From Chloroflexota bacterium (GTDB lineage: Bacteria; Chloroflexota; UBA6077; JACCZL01), in NCBI GenBank assembly GCA_020845495.1, contig JADLFM010000216.1, positions 1-64,000 of the forward strand: a stretch of DNA of 64,000 bases. Reading direction: 5' to 3'. Both the position numbers and the translations under genes were made by a program. Below are positions 50,438 to 60,022 of the stretch, piece after piece (the first letter of the stretch is position 1; every line of letters begins with the position of its first letter). A model generated the notes under the pieces. The model saw only the letters and a list, made by a program, of their open reading frames with translations. It was not told where the DNA came from and did not search any database.

Positions 50438-51958
50438 TTGGCCACTGCCCATTGGCCGCCGGTAGCCAAGCGGGCGGCAGCCCGAGCGGACTGGCTCCTC
50501 GTCGGCGCGATCGTCGTCTATCTGCTGGCGAACGTCCCCTTCCTCACGTCGTGGCCGCCTGTTAACGGCGACGAGGGCCGCGAGATGAGCGTGTTCTGGG
50601 TCACCAGCGGCATCGACCCGTCGGCCAAATCGCTGGACCCGATCTACGAGCACGACCCTCTCTACAAGGGCGGGCTTCAGGGCCTGACGATGGGGCTGTC
50701 GTTCCGGTTGTTCGGGCTCGGGCTGCTTCAGGGACGGATCGTCTCGCTAGCCTGGGGCGGGGTGCTGCTCTGGCTCACCTTCCTGGTCGGCCGGCGGATG
50801 TACGGCGCAGCGGCCGGCTACGCGGCCGTCCTCCTACTCGCCGTGTCTCAGCCTTTCCTGGTGTCGTCCCATATCGTCCGGCCGGACATCGTCGTCGCGG
50901 CGCTGGTGATGGCGGCGACGTACTGCACCCTGCGGGGATTGCAAGAGGGCGGCCCCGGCTGGCACCTGGCCTCCGGCCTGCTGCTCGGGATGTCGTTCGA
51001 CGTCCACCCGAACACGCTGGCCTTCCTGCCGATGGTCGGGCTCTTCTATCTCGTTCGCTACGGACGGCGCGCGTTCGTCTCGCGTGAAGCATGGTTGTAC
51101 GTCGGTGGGATCGCGCTCGGAGCCATCTACTATGCGGCGATACGGATCCTCCCCGACCCCATGCACTTCGCCCAGGCGTTCGGGTACTGGATCGGGATGG
51201 ACAAGCAGCCGCCAGCCCTGGCGACGCGCGGCGGCTCGCCGATCCTCGAAGAGCTCGGCCGCTGGACCGGCTACCTCAATCATCGCTGGATCGAGGCAGC
51301 GCTGCTCGGCCTCGGGCTGATCGCAGCGGCCGCGCGCCAGATACGTGATCGGCGGCTCGATCCGCTGTTCGTGGGGCTGCTCGCCGCGCTCGTCGTCTTC
51401 GTGGTCCTGGTGAGCAGCAAGACCGAGTTCTACATGATCCTGTTCTTCCCGATCTTACTGCTGCTCCTGGCCAGCGGCGTCGGGGAGATTAGCGCTCGTC
51501 TGAGCGGCCAGCGCCTGCTAGCCTCAGCGCTGCTGGCGTGCCTTGCGATCGGGGTCATGGGCTTCGAGGATAACTTCCGCGACATCAGCGAGGCTGCAAG
51601 CGACGCCAACGAGCGCGACTACGGCGTCCTGACCCGCAACATCCAGCAGCACATCCCGGCTGGGGCGCGCGTGGTGGCGCCGCCAATCTACTGGGTCGGT
51701 CTGTCGCAGCCGCCCTATTACCTCGATTACGTCGATTTTTACGTCTGGGAGCGGGTGCGGCGCGAGCGGAACCTCTCCTGGCCGGAGTTCCTGGCGGACA
51801 TGCACCCGGACTACGTGATTCTCGACTCAAAGGCCAAATCGGAGGTCGCCCGGAGCGCACCACGCTTCCTGGACGACCATGCTGAACTGGTCGCCTCATT
51901 CCGCCACGTCAACTACACCCGTGTCGAGGTCTGGAAGATGCGCGGAGCCTCTCGATGA
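50438..51958 (+). CDS. GT-C glycosyltransferase (ArnT/PMT-like), array member 1
   Basis: 506 residues. The start is TTG 50438, supported by GGGAGA seven bases upstream. First helix then the catalytic loop WPPVNGDEGREMSVFWV with the conserved Asp-Glu, then about ten helices with HIVRPDIVVAALVMAATYC and SFDVHPNTLAFLPM, and a 150-residue soluble C-terminal domain ending in VNYTRVEVWKM. It is the most different of the five tandem genes: it lacks the GHPGVTTMW and KKFDRYLLPIFP strings of the next three. It overlaps the next gene as ATGA (51955-51958). Confidence 0.84.
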   Translation: MATAHWPPVAKRAAARADWLLVGAIVVYLLANVPFLTSWPPVNGDEGREMSVFWVTSGIDPSAKSLDPIYEHDPLYKGGLQGLTMGLSFRLFGLGLLQGRIVSLAWGGVLLWLTFLVGRRMYGAAAGYAAVLLLAVSQPFLVSSHIVRPDIVVAALVMAATYCTLRGLQEGGPGWHLASGLLLGMSFDVHPNTLAFLPMVGLFYLVRYGRRAFVSREAWLYVGGIALGAIYYAAIRILPDPMHFAQAFGYWIGMDKQPPALATRGGSPILEELGRWTGYLNHRWIEAALLGLGLIAAAARQIRDRRLDPLFVGLLAALVVFVVLVSSKTEFYMILFFPILLLLLASGVGEISARLSGQRLLASALLACLAIGVMGFEDNFRDISEAASDANERDYGVLTRNIQQHIPAGARVVAPPIYWVGLSQPPYYLDYVDFYVWERVRRERNLSWPEFLADMHPDYVILDSKAKSEVARSAPRFLDDHAELVASFRHVNYTRVEVWKMRGASR

Positions 51959-54072
51959 GCGCACCCATCGTCGAACGGGCCACCGCGCTCGCTCCGGCCC
52001 GCACCCGCCGAGCCGTTACCGGCGTCCGCGCTGAGTCAGTCGGCCGGACCCGGGCGCTGGTCGTTGCCGCATCGGTCGTGCTGTTCTTGATGAGCCTCTA
52101 TCCACGGGCCATCAACCTGAGCGGATACCTGACGACGGACGAGGGCAACTGGATGGGGCGCACCGCCCTGTTCGCACGGGCGCTCCAGACCGGCGACCCG
52201 GCCGGGACATATCAGAGCGGCCACCCCGGCGTGATGACGATGTGGCTCTCGCTGATCGGGATGGGGCCGGACCACGCGCTCGGGCTGGTGGAGTACGTCC
52301 GCCCGGACGGACTGGAGAAGGCGCCCGGCTACCTCGACACGCTCCACCTGGCTCGGCGGTCGTTTGCGGTGCTCACGGCGTTGGCGACGGTCGGCGTCGC
52401 GCTGCTGACCTGGCGGCTGTTCGGGCGCGGTCCCGGCCTGCTTGCCGGCGTGCTGCTCGGACTGGAGCCGTTCTTTCTGTCACACTCGGTGATCGCCCAC
52501 GTCGACAGCAACGTCACCACCTGGATGACCGTCTGCATCCTGTCGGCAATCATCTACTTCTGGGCCGGTGGCGGGCTCGGGTTCCTGATGGTATCCGGGC
52601 TGGCGGCCGGGTTGGCGTTCCTGAGTAAAGCGCCGTCGGCGTTCCTACCGCTGTTCGTGCCGATCGTCGCGCTCACGTCGCTCGCTATCGGGCGGCGCTA
52701 CACCACTGGCGCTGCCTGGGTGCGGCTAGTGCGCGATGGCCTGCTCTGGGGCGCGCTGGCGTTCCTGGCGGCGGTCGTGCTCTGGCCGTCGTTCCGCGCC
52801 GACCCGATCGGGACGCTCTACCAGATGGTGGACTACACCGAGGCGGTCGGCGGCTCCGATCACGAGAACTTCTTCCTGGGCCAGCCGGTCGGCGATCCGG
52901 GGCCGCTCTACTACCTCGTGGCGCTCGGCTTCCGGCTCACCCCGGTGACGATGGCCGGGCTGTTGCTGCTGGTGGTCGGGCTGATCCCGCTTGGGCGATG
53001 GCGGCCACCGGCCGGCTGGACGGCGCGCATCGGGCTGCTGGTGACCTTCTGCGTTCTGTTCATCCTGATGATGGCCATGGCGCCCAAGAAATTCGACCGC
53101 TACCTGCTCCCGATCTTCCCGACGCTCGAGGTGCTGGCGGCGGTAGGGTTCTGGCTGGCGCTCTGGCGGCTGCCTGGCCGTGTTGGGGTGCGCCTGCTGC
53201 CGGCGACGCTGCTGGCGATAGGGCTGCTCCAGATCCTACCGGCCGTACGTGTCTTCCCGTACTACCTCGCCTACTACAACCCGCTGCTCGGCGGTGGTCC
53301 GGCCGCGCGGCGCGCATTCGTCGTCGGCTGGGGCGAGGGGCTCGACGTCATCACCGACTACCTCAACCAGAAGCCGAACTCGGAGCGCCTGACCGTCGCC
53401 GGCTTCTACCCCCGGGTCATGAGCGCCCAGTTCAAGGGGACGGTGCTCTCGGACAAGCAGTTCGACCCGGCCCTTGCCGACTACGTGGTGCTCTACGTCA
53501 ACGCGATGCAGCGCGACCTGGCTAACCGGCTACGGGCGGTGACGCGCGGCAAGAAGACCGAACTGGTCGTCCGGATCAACGGGATCGAATACGCCCGGCT
53601 CTACGCCGTGCCCCCGCCGCCACGGCGCGACCCGGCCGGCACTGAATATGGCGGGCAGGTGCGGCTCGAACGGAGCTACATGAAATCCGACGAGCGGCCG
53701 TACTTGAAGTCCGACAACCTCAACCCCGGCGACACGATCGAGTTGACGGTTCGGTGGTCGATCGTCCATCCGCCCTCCGAAGACCTGATGGCAGTCGTGC
53801 AGTTGCAGGACAAGCGCGGTACCGTCATCGCCGAGGATGCCGCGCCGGTGGGGGGCGATGGCAGCCGAACCTCCGCCATGCGGGCGGGTGAAATCGCCAT
53901 CGAGTCCCACCGTATCGAGCTCCCGTCCTCGATCGACAGCTACAACGTCGCCATCGGCGTGCGCCGGCCCAACGGCGAGTGGGTTGATGTGACGTCGTAT
54001 CCGGAGCGGCTGACGGATGAGGCGAGGCAGCCTCCGAATCAGGTCGTCGTCGAGTCGATCGACGCGCAGTGA
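51955..54072 (+). CDS. GT-C glycosyltransferase with C-terminal beta domain, array member 2
   Basis: 705 residues. The first loop is YLTTDEGNWMGRTALF (Asp62-Glu63), followed by YQSGHPGVMTMWLSLIG. Later shared strings are AGLAFLSKAPSAFLPL, MAMAPKKFDRYLLPIFP near 378, YYLAYYNPLLGGGPAARRAF and VGWGEGLDVI. The membrane region ends near residue 430. A soluble domain carries INGIEYARLYAV, then about 140 residues of beta-rich sequence (YGGQVRLERSYMKSD to the end), which looks like an immunoglobulin- or jelly-roll-type module. Probably transfers a sugar from a polyprenyl-phosphate donor on the outer face. Translationally coupled to member 1. Confidence 0.87.
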   Translation: MSAPIVERATALAPARTRRAVTGVRAESVGRTRALVVAASVVLFLMSLYPRAINLSGYLTTDEGNWMGRTALFARALQTGDPAGTYQSGHPGVMTMWLSLIGMGPDHALGLVEYVRPDGLEKAPGYLDTLHLARRSFAVLTALATVGVALLTWRLFGRGPGLLAGVLLGLEPFFLSHSVIAHVDSNVTTWMTVCILSAIIYFWAGGGLGFLMVSGLAAGLAFLSKAPSAFLPLFVPIVALTSLAIGRRYTTGAAWVRLVRDGLLWGALAFLAAVVLWPSFRADPIGTLYQMVDYTEAVGGSDHENFFLGQPVGDPGPLYYLVALGFRLTPVTMAGLLLLVVGLIPLGRWRPPAGWTARIGLLVTFCVLFILMMAMAPKKFDRYLLPIFPTLEVLAAVGFWLALWRLPGRVGVRLLPATLLAIGLLQILPAVRVFPYYLAYYNPLLGGGPAARRAFVVGWGEGLDVITDYLNQKPNSERLTVAGFYPRVMSAQFKGTVLSDKQFDPALADYVVLYVNAMQRDLANRLRAVTRGKKTELVVRINGIEYARLYAVPPPPRRDPAGTEYGGQVRLERSYMKSDERPYLKSDNLNPGDTIELTVRWSIVHPPSEDLMAVVQLQDKRGTVIAEDAAPVGGDGSRTSAMRAGEIAIESHRIELPSSIDSYNVAIGVRRPNGEWVDVTSYPERLTDEARQPPNQVVVESIDAQ

Positions 54073-54073
54073 C

Positions 54074-56116
54074 GTGTCCTCCTCGACAGCCGCGGAGTGG
54101 AGTGAGTACGATCTGCCGATCGAGCGAGCAGGGCCGTCCAGCGCGTCTGCACCCGGTATGGGCCGTGGCCGGCAGCGCGGGCTGCTGGCGATGTGTGGGG
54201 CCCTGGTCTTCGCGCTGGTACTCGGCGCACGCCTGCTGGCCCATGACCTCGTCATCACGGCCGACGAAGACAACTGGATGCGCCGTGCGGGCGGCTTCGC
54301 CTACGGGCTGCTGAACGGGCAGCTTGGGCGCACCTACCAGAACGGCCACCCCGGCGTAACGACGATGTGGGTGGCGACGCTCACCCTCGGCCCAGAGCGA
54401 ACGGTCCAGTACGCCGACCGGGTTCACGGCCTGCGGCTGGTCGGGCGGGTGGCCGGGTTCTGGGACGCGCTCGTCGCCGCGCGGGTCGGGTTCGCCGTGG
54501 CGACGGCACTCCTGGTGGCCGGCATCGCGCTGCTGGCCGGGCGATTGTTCGGTCCGCTCGTCGGGCTGCTGGCAGGACTGGCCGTCGGGCTGGAGCCATT
54601 CTACATCGCGATCTCGCAGCTCGTCCATATGGACGCCCTGCTCAGCGGCTGCATGGTCGCGTCGGTGTTGGCGGTGCTCGTGCGCTGGCAGCGGGGCGGG
54701 GGCCGACGCTGGCTGGTGCTCTCGGGCGTGCTCGGAGGCCTGGCGTTCTTGTCGAAGGTGCCGGCCCTGTACCTCGTCGGCTTCACGCCGCTACTCGGCG
54801 TGGCATGCGCGGTCAGTAGTCACGTGTTCGGCAGCCCTGCGAACGACACTCCTACGAGCGGCTCGCTCAGCGGTCGCGCGGACGGTGGCTGCGCGGACAA
54901 CGGCCAGCCCCTCGACGTCGACGCGCTCGTAGATCACACGGAGCAGGGCCGCGCGTCCGGCACTGATGCTCCCGCGACAGGGAGCGTGCTCGATACTCGC
55001 ACGCTCGTCCTTCGTCTACTCGTCGATCTGGCCGTCTGGGGCGTGACGTTCACCGCCACATGGGCACTCCTGTGGCCGGCCGTCTGGGCGCTCGGGCCAA
55101 TGGAAGTGCTCGACCGGGTGGCTGATTTCACCCGCGAGACCGGCGGCCAGCCCCACGAGCAGGGCACCTTCTTCTGGGGCGAGCCGCGCGCCGATCCAGG
55201 TCCATTCTTCTACCCCGTCGCCGTAGCATTCCGGCTCGCACCACTCACGCTCCTGGGCCTGGTGTTGCTCGCCGGGCTGTGGCGGCGGCTCAGCCTGGAG
55301 GCGCGCCACGGGGCGCTAGCGCTGCTCGCCTACTGCCTGGGCTTCGGGCTGATGATGACGCTCGGCCCCAAGAAGTTCGACCGCTACCTGCTCCCGATCT
55401 TCCCGGCCCTGGGCGTGCTGGCGGCGCTCGGCCTCGGCGTGCTGCTCGGCGGTGCCGGTGAGACGCTGCGCCACTCGACGGCGGGGCATCTCAGGTGGGG
55501 CGCTCGCCCGCGTGGAGTCAGGGCCGTGGCAGGGGCAGCCATCGTCGGGCTGGCGCTCTGGCCTGCGGCGGCGGCCTATCCGTACTACCTGTCGTACTAC
55601 AACCCGCTGCTCGGCGGGGGCGCAGCGGCAACGCGGACGGTCATGGTCGGGAACGGCGAGGGCCTGGATCAGGTGGCGCGCTGGCTCAACGACCGCCCGA
55701 ACGCCGACAACCTGTGGATCGTGTCCCACTCGTTCGACATCCTCCAACCGCTGATCGCCGCGTCCGGCGAGCCGCTGCGCGACCGCGTGCCCTCGAACGC
55801 CGACTACGTGGTGCTCTACCGCTTTCAGGAGCAGATCGGCCATAGCCCGCGCGTCGTGGCAGAGTACCAGCGGCGGGCACCGGAGTACGTCGCTACCATC
55901 GGCGGCATCGAGTACGCCTGGGTGTATCGCGGCCCGCACCTCGCGGCCGTGGCGCCTGAGAGCGTGACCGCCGCGGGTCCGGCGTCCTCGGCAGGGCGAG
56001 TGGCCCAGACGACCGCCTCAACTGCTGGTGCGGCGGGGTCGACGAATCACCAACGGGCCGGTGACCTGGCCGACGACGCGAGGGCCAGGACCGACGATGA
56101 CGAAGCCCGACCATGA
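54074..56116 (+). CDS. GT-C glycosyltransferase, array member 3
   Basis: About 680 residues if GTG 54074, two bases after the preceding stop, is the start; no good ribosome site was found and ATG 54158 is an alternative. The first loop is VITADEDNWMRRAGGFAYGL, then YQNGHPGVTTMWVATL, with AFLSKVPALYLVGFTPL, TLGPKKFDRYLLPIFP, YPYYLSYYNPLLGGGAAATR and GNGEGLDQVARWLNDRP. A hydrophilic insert of about 70 residues (SSHVFGSPANDTPTSG...) interrupts the middle of the membrane region and is absent in member 2. It ends in a disordered Ala/Thr tail instead of a beta domain. The tail overlaps the start of member 4 by 20 bases. Confidence 0.85.
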   Translation: MSSSTAAEWSEYDLPIERAGPSSASAPGMGRGRQRGLLAMCGALVFALVLGARLLAHDLVITADEDNWMRRAGGFAYGLLNGQLGRTYQNGHPGVTTMWVATLTLGPERTVQYADRVHGLRLVGRVAGFWDALVAARVGFAVATALLVAGIALLAGRLFGPLVGLLAGLAVGLEPFYIAISQLVHMDALLSGCMVASVLAVLVRWQRGGGRRWLVLSGVLGGLAFLSKVPALYLVGFTPLLGVACAVSSHVFGSPANDTPTSGSLSGRADGGCADNGQPLDVDALVDHTEQGRASGTDAPATGSVLDTRTLVLRLLVDLAVWGVTFTATWALLWPAVWALGPMEVLDRVADFTRETGGQPHEQGTFFWGEPRADPGPFFYPVAVAFRLAPLTLLGLVLLAGLWRRLSLEARHGALALLAYCLGFGLMMTLGPKKFDRYLLPIFPALGVLAALGLGVLLGGAGETLRHSTAGHLRWGARPRGVRAVAGAAIVGLALWPAAAAYPYYLSYYNPLLGGGAAATRTVMVGNGEGLDQVARWLNDRPNADNLWIVSHSFDILQPLIAASGEPLRDRVPSNADYVVLYRFQEQIGHSPRVVAEYQRRAPEYVATIGGIEYAWVYRGPHLAAVAPESVTAAGPASSAGRVAQTTASTAGAAGSTNHQRAGDLADDARARTDDDEARP

Positions 56117-57920
56117 ACCTGGAATGGCGAGCGGACAGCGCGGGTGCGCCGTGAGCCTGGCAACGCACGCCGAAGCCGTCCCTGGTGAAGGCGTGCCCGG
56201 CACCGGACGAGTGTCCTCCGGCGCGCCATCGGGCGGTCCGACGGTGACGGAGCGGCGGTCGAGGGTGGCGCGGGTGCTGCTCTTCGCCCTGCTCGTCTTC
56301 GTTGTGGCGGCGGTCCCGAGGCTCCTCCATCGCGATCTGTTCCCGACCTCGGACGAAGACTCCTGGATGCGCCGCGCGGGCGGCTTCACCTACGGGCTGG
56401 TGAACGGCCAGCTTGGGCGGACCTACCAGAACGGCCACCCCGGCGTGACGACGATGTGGATCGCCACGCTGGCGCAGGGGCCGGATGGCGCGCTGCGCTT
56501 CGCCGACCGTGTCCACGGCTTGCGCTTCGTCGGGCAGGTGCCGGGCTATCTGGAGGGACTGGCTCAGGCGCGCATCGGGTTCGCCCTGCTCGGCGCCCTT
56601 GCAGCGGCAGCGACGGCGCTGCTCGTCGGGCGGTTGTTCGGAGCGGGGCCGGCCCTACTCGCGGGGCTGGCGCTCGCGCTCGAACCGTTCCTGGTTGCGA
56701 ACAGCCAGCTCGTCCACGTTGACGGACCGCTGACAGCGTTCATGCCGCTCGCGGCGCTGGCGACCATCGTTCGCTGGCAAGTCGGCGGCGGACGCGGCTA
56801 CCTGCTGGCCAGCGCCGTCGCAAGCGGGCTGGCGCTGCTCTCCAAGACGCCATCGCTGTTCCTGGTGGGATTCGTGCCACTGACGGCGTTGGCCTGCGTG
56901 TTGTCGCCCGTTCGCAGCGAGCGGAGTACAGAAGGGACAGGCGGCGAGGCCAGTCGTGGCGGCGAGGCAAGCTTCGATAGGCCCAGGAGCAATCGAGGCA
57001 GCCGCACGATCGGCATCCGCCGCGTCGTCCTCGATCTGGCCATCTGGGGGACGCTCGCGCTGGCGACCTTCGGCGCGCTCTGGCCAGCTCTCTGGGCGCT
57101 CGGGCCTGGTGAGGTGCTCGGACGTATCGTTGACTTTACCCGCGAGACCGGCGGTCAGCCGGACGAAGTCGGGAGTTTCTTCCTGGGCCAGGTCGGCGCG
57201 GACCCCGGACCGCTCTACTATCCCATCGCGACGCTGTTCCGCCTCAGCCCGTTCACGACGTTCGGGCTGCTGTCGTTTGTTGCACTCATCTGGCGCCGGC
57301 CGGCCGGTGAGCGGCGCTCGGCCGGCTGGCTGGTCGTCTACGCACTCGGATTCGCGCTGATGATGACGTTCGGCCCCAAGAAGTTCGACCGCTACCTGCT
57401 CCCGATCTTCCCGGTCCTGGTGGCGCTGGCCGCGCTCGGCTGGTGGGCGATGCTGGAGCGGCTGCACGCCATGCCGCTCCGGCTCACCGCCGGGGTTGGG
57501 CTTGCGGCGTTGGCAGTCTGGCCGCTCGTCGCCGTCGCGCCATATCCGCTCGCCTACTACAACCCGCTGCTAGGCGGGGGACCGGCGGCAGCACGGACGG
57601 TGATGGTCGGGAACGGCGAGGGACTGGATCAGGCGGCGCGCTGGCTAGCAGCGCAGCCGGACGTGCAGAACCTGCGGGTGGCGTCCCACTCCTTCGACAT
57701 CCTGACGGCGCTCGTCCGGACGGACGGCGAGCCGCTCCGCGACGGCATCCCTAACGACGCCGACTACATCGTAACCTACGGCCGGCGCATCCAGATGCGC
57801 CGTTGGGGCTCGTCGCTCGACCGCTACCTCACCACGCATCCACCGGTCTACTCGGTCTGGATCAATGGCATCGAGTACGTCCGGATCCACCCTGGCCCGA
57901 AGCGGACGGGCGACTCGTGA
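56097..57920 (+). CDS. GT-C glycosyltransferase, array member 4
   Basis: 607 residues from ATG 56097, with AGGA six bases upstream (ATG 56124 is an alternative). The closest paralogue of member 3: PTSDEDSWMRRAGGFTYGL, YQNGHPGVTTMWIATLAQG, LLSKTPSLFLVGFVPL, TFGPKKFDRYLLPIFP, YPLAYYNPLLGGGPAAART and GNGEGLDQAARWLA. A shorter polar insert is found at the same middle position as in member 3. The C-terminus stops soon after WINGIEYVRIHPGP, so there is no beta domain. Its stop overlaps the GTG of member 5 as GTGA. Confidence 0.87.
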   Translation: MTKPDHEPGMASGQRGCAVSLATHAEAVPGEGVPGTGRVSSGAPSGGPTVTERRSRVARVLLFALLVFVVAAVPRLLHRDLFPTSDEDSWMRRAGGFTYGLVNGQLGRTYQNGHPGVTTMWIATLAQGPDGALRFADRVHGLRFVGQVPGYLEGLAQARIGFALLGALAAAATALLVGRLFGAGPALLAGLALALEPFLVANSQLVHVDGPLTAFMPLAALATIVRWQVGGGRGYLLASAVASGLALLSKTPSLFLVGFVPLTALACVLSPVRSERSTEGTGGEASRGGEASFDRPRSNRGSRTIGIRRVVLDLAIWGTLALATFGALWPALWALGPGEVLGRIVDFTRETGGQPDEVGSFFLGQVGADPGPLYYPIATLFRLSPFTTFGLLSFVALIWRRPAGERRSAGWLVVYALGFALMMTFGPKKFDRYLLPIFPVLVALAALGWWAMLERLHAMPLRLTAGVGLAALAVWPLVAVAPYPLAYYNPLLGGGPAAARTVMVGNGEGLDQAARWLAAQPDVQNLRVASHSFDILTALVRTDGEPLRDGIPNDADYIVTYGRRIQMRRWGSSLDRYLTTHPPVYSVWINGIEYVRIHPGPKRTGDS

Positions 57921-60022
57921 GCGGCGCGGTCTCCGTTGCCGGGCTCCCGTCCACGCCGGAAGCGCACGGCCGGCGCGTTGCGCACGGTTCACACGTGCGT
58001 GCCGTGGGGCGGGTCGTGGCGGTCGGCCTCGCCGTCTTCCTGCTGGCGCTCGCCGCGCGCCTGCCGGCCCTCGATGCCTATGTGACCATCGACGAGTCGC
58101 GCTGGGTCCAGCGCGCCTCAGACTTCTCGGCGCTGATCGGTCAGCACAAGTACGACGACACCTTCATCATCGGTCACCCCGGCGTCACGACGATGTGGAC
58201 GGCGTACCTTGGGATGGGGCCGGAGCGGGCGCGCGCCTTCTCCTACCTCGAAGGGAAGGACGACGCGACACGCCGGCCCGGCTACTTCGAGGCATTGGTA
58301 GCGGCGCGACGGCCCTTCGCCGTCCTGGGTGCACTGGGCGTGATGGCCGTCGCGCTGCTTGGCTGGCGGCTGCTCGGCTTCGGGCCGGCGCTCGTCGGGG
58401 GCCTGCTGCTGGCGTTCGAGCCGTTCCTGGTGGCCCATGCGCGGGTCGTCCACCTCGACTCGGCCCTGACGGCCTACACGGCCACGGCGCTCCTGAGTGC
58501 GCTGGTCTTCTGGACGGCCGGCGGCGGCTGGCCGTACCTTGCGCTGTCCGGCCTGGCGGCCGGGCTGGCTTTCTTGACCAAGGCGCCTTCGATCTACGCG
58601 ATCGGCTTCGTGCCGCTCATCGCCGCCGTGACGCTGCTCTCACGACGCGAGCGGCGGGGGGCAGCGTGGCTCCGAGCGCTCGGGTGGGGTGTCGCCTGGG
58701 GGGTGCTGGCTCTTGCGGTGTGCCTCACGCTCTGGCCAGCCTTCCGAGTCGATCCAGTCGGGACGCTGCTGCGGATGGCTCAGTTCACCGAGCGGGTCGG
58801 CGGCGGCGAGCACGACAACTTCTTCATGGGTCAGGTTGGCGACGATCCAGGGCCGTTCTTCTACCCGCTGGCGCTGGTGCTGCGCCTCGCGCCGCTGACG
58901 CTCGTCGGCGGCCTCCTGGCGGGCGTGCTCTGGCGGCGGCTGGCCACCAATCACCGTCGAACGCTGCTCTGGCTGCTGGCATACTCGCTCGGGTTCTTGC
59001 TCATGATGAGCAGCGCCCCCAAGAAATTCGATCGCTACCTGCTCCCGATCTTCCCACTGGTCGGGCTGGCAGCCGGGGCCGGGCTGTGGCAGGCTGTTGG
59101 GCTTGTGCGCCCCCTCACCCCCCTCCCCCTCTCCCGCGTGCGGGAGAGGGGGCTGGGGGGTGAGGGCCCCCTTCGGCCAGGTAGTGAGACCATCGTCGTC
59201 CTGGTGCTCGTCGGGGTGCTCCAGGTACTCCCGCTGCTCACGACCCACCCGTACCCGCTTGCATACTACTCGCCGCTACTGGGCGGCGGAGCGGTGGCGC
59301 AACGGATGGTGCTAGTCGGCTGGGGAGAGGGGCTAGATCGGGTGGCGGCCTGGATCGACGCCCAGCCGCGCCCGCTCGGCGAACCGACCGTGGCGACGTC
59401 GTACCATCGGGTGTTGCAGGCCCAACTGCATGGCAGCGCTATCCCGCTCGACAAGCTTTGGATGGCCGACTACGTGGTGCCGTACGTCAACACCTTGCAG
59501 CGCGGCATGGATGCCGACGTCCTTGGGCCGTATCTGGCACTCGGCACGCCGGTCTATACCGTCACGCTCGACGGGATCGAGTACGCGCGGGTCTACCGTG
59601 GCCCCCACTTCCCGGACGGTGGAGCGGTCGGCGCAGGCTTCGGGGAGCGCGTCACCCTCGACGCATTCGTCGCGGCGCCGGGGAGCGGCAAGGTTCGCCC
59701 CGGCGAGGAGATCGTGGCGCTGCTACGCTGGGACCGACCGGCGAACCAGGGCGAGCGCGCAGCGGTGGCGGTGGTGAGCAGGGACGGCCGGGTCGTCGTC
59801 GAGGACGAGCGGCCGGTCGGCGCAGACGGCCCCAACGAGTATGGTCAGCCGGGTGAGATCCACCGTCTCACCGTTCCCTCGGGAGTGGCAGCAGGCGAGT
59901 ATGCCCTGACCGTGCGCATCGTCGAGTCGGGTGCACGAACGGCGCTCACGGTCACATCCGGACCGCACACCGGCACTGACAGCGTCCCGCTCCGTGCGCT
60001 GACCGTCGAGGCGGCGCGTTGA
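57917..60022 (+). CDS. GT-C glycosyltransferase with C-terminal beta domain and embedded palindromic repeat, array member 5
   Basis: 701 residues from GTG 57917, which overlaps the previous stop. Same core as members 2-4: YVTIDESRWVQRASDFSAL, IIGHPGVTTMWTAYLG, AFLTKAPSIYAIGFVPL, SSAPKKFDRYLLPIFP, YPLAYYSPLLGGGAVAQRM and VGWGEGLDRVAAWID. Between two membrane helices (about residues 398-418) the chain reads RPLTPLPLSRVRERGLGGEG, encoded by a copy of the palindromic repeat that is otherwise intergenic. As in member 2, about 110 residues of beta-rich sequence close the protein after LDGIEYARVYRGP. It is followed by member 6 with a TGATG one-base overlap. Confidence 0.87.
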   Translation: MSGAVSVAGLPSTPEAHGRRVAHGSHVRAVGRVVAVGLAVFLLALAARLPALDAYVTIDESRWVQRASDFSALIGQHKYDDTFIIGHPGVTTMWTAYLGMGPERARAFSYLEGKDDATRRPGYFEALVAARRPFAVLGALGVMAVALLGWRLLGFGPALVGGLLLAFEPFLVAHARVVHLDSALTAYTATALLSALVFWTAGGGWPYLALSGLAAGLAFLTKAPSIYAIGFVPLIAAVTLLSRRERRGAAWLRALGWGVAWGVLALAVCLTLWPAFRVDPVGTLLRMAQFTERVGGGEHDNFFMGQVGDDPGPFFYPLALVLRLAPLTLVGGLLAGVLWRRLATNHRRTLLWLLAYSLGFLLMMSSAPKKFDRYLLPIFPLVGLAAGAGLWQAVGLVRPLTPLPLSRVRERGLGGEGPLRPGSETIVVLVLVGVLQVLPLLTTHPYPLAYYSPLLGGGAVAQRMVLVGWGEGLDRVAAWIDAQPRPLGEPTVATSYHRVLQAQLHGSAIPLDKLWMADYVVPYVNTLQRGMDADVLGPYLALGTPVYTVTLDGIEYARVYRGPHFPDGGAVGAGFGERVTLDAFVAAPGSGKVRPGEEIVALLRWDRPANQGERAAVAVVSRDGRVVVEDERPVGADGPNEYGQPGEIHRLTVPSGVAAGEYALTVRIVESGARTALTVTSGPHTGTDSVPLRALTVEAAR
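59110..59168. repeat. Palindromic repeat copy lying inside a coding sequence
   Basis: CTCTCCCGC-GT-GCGGGAGAG core (59129-59148) with CCCCTCACCCCC on the left and GGGGGGTGAGGG on the right, matching the copies at 11607 and 13677. It is in frame in the gene of array member 5 and codes for a Pro/Arg/Gly-rich loop. Confidence 0.9.
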
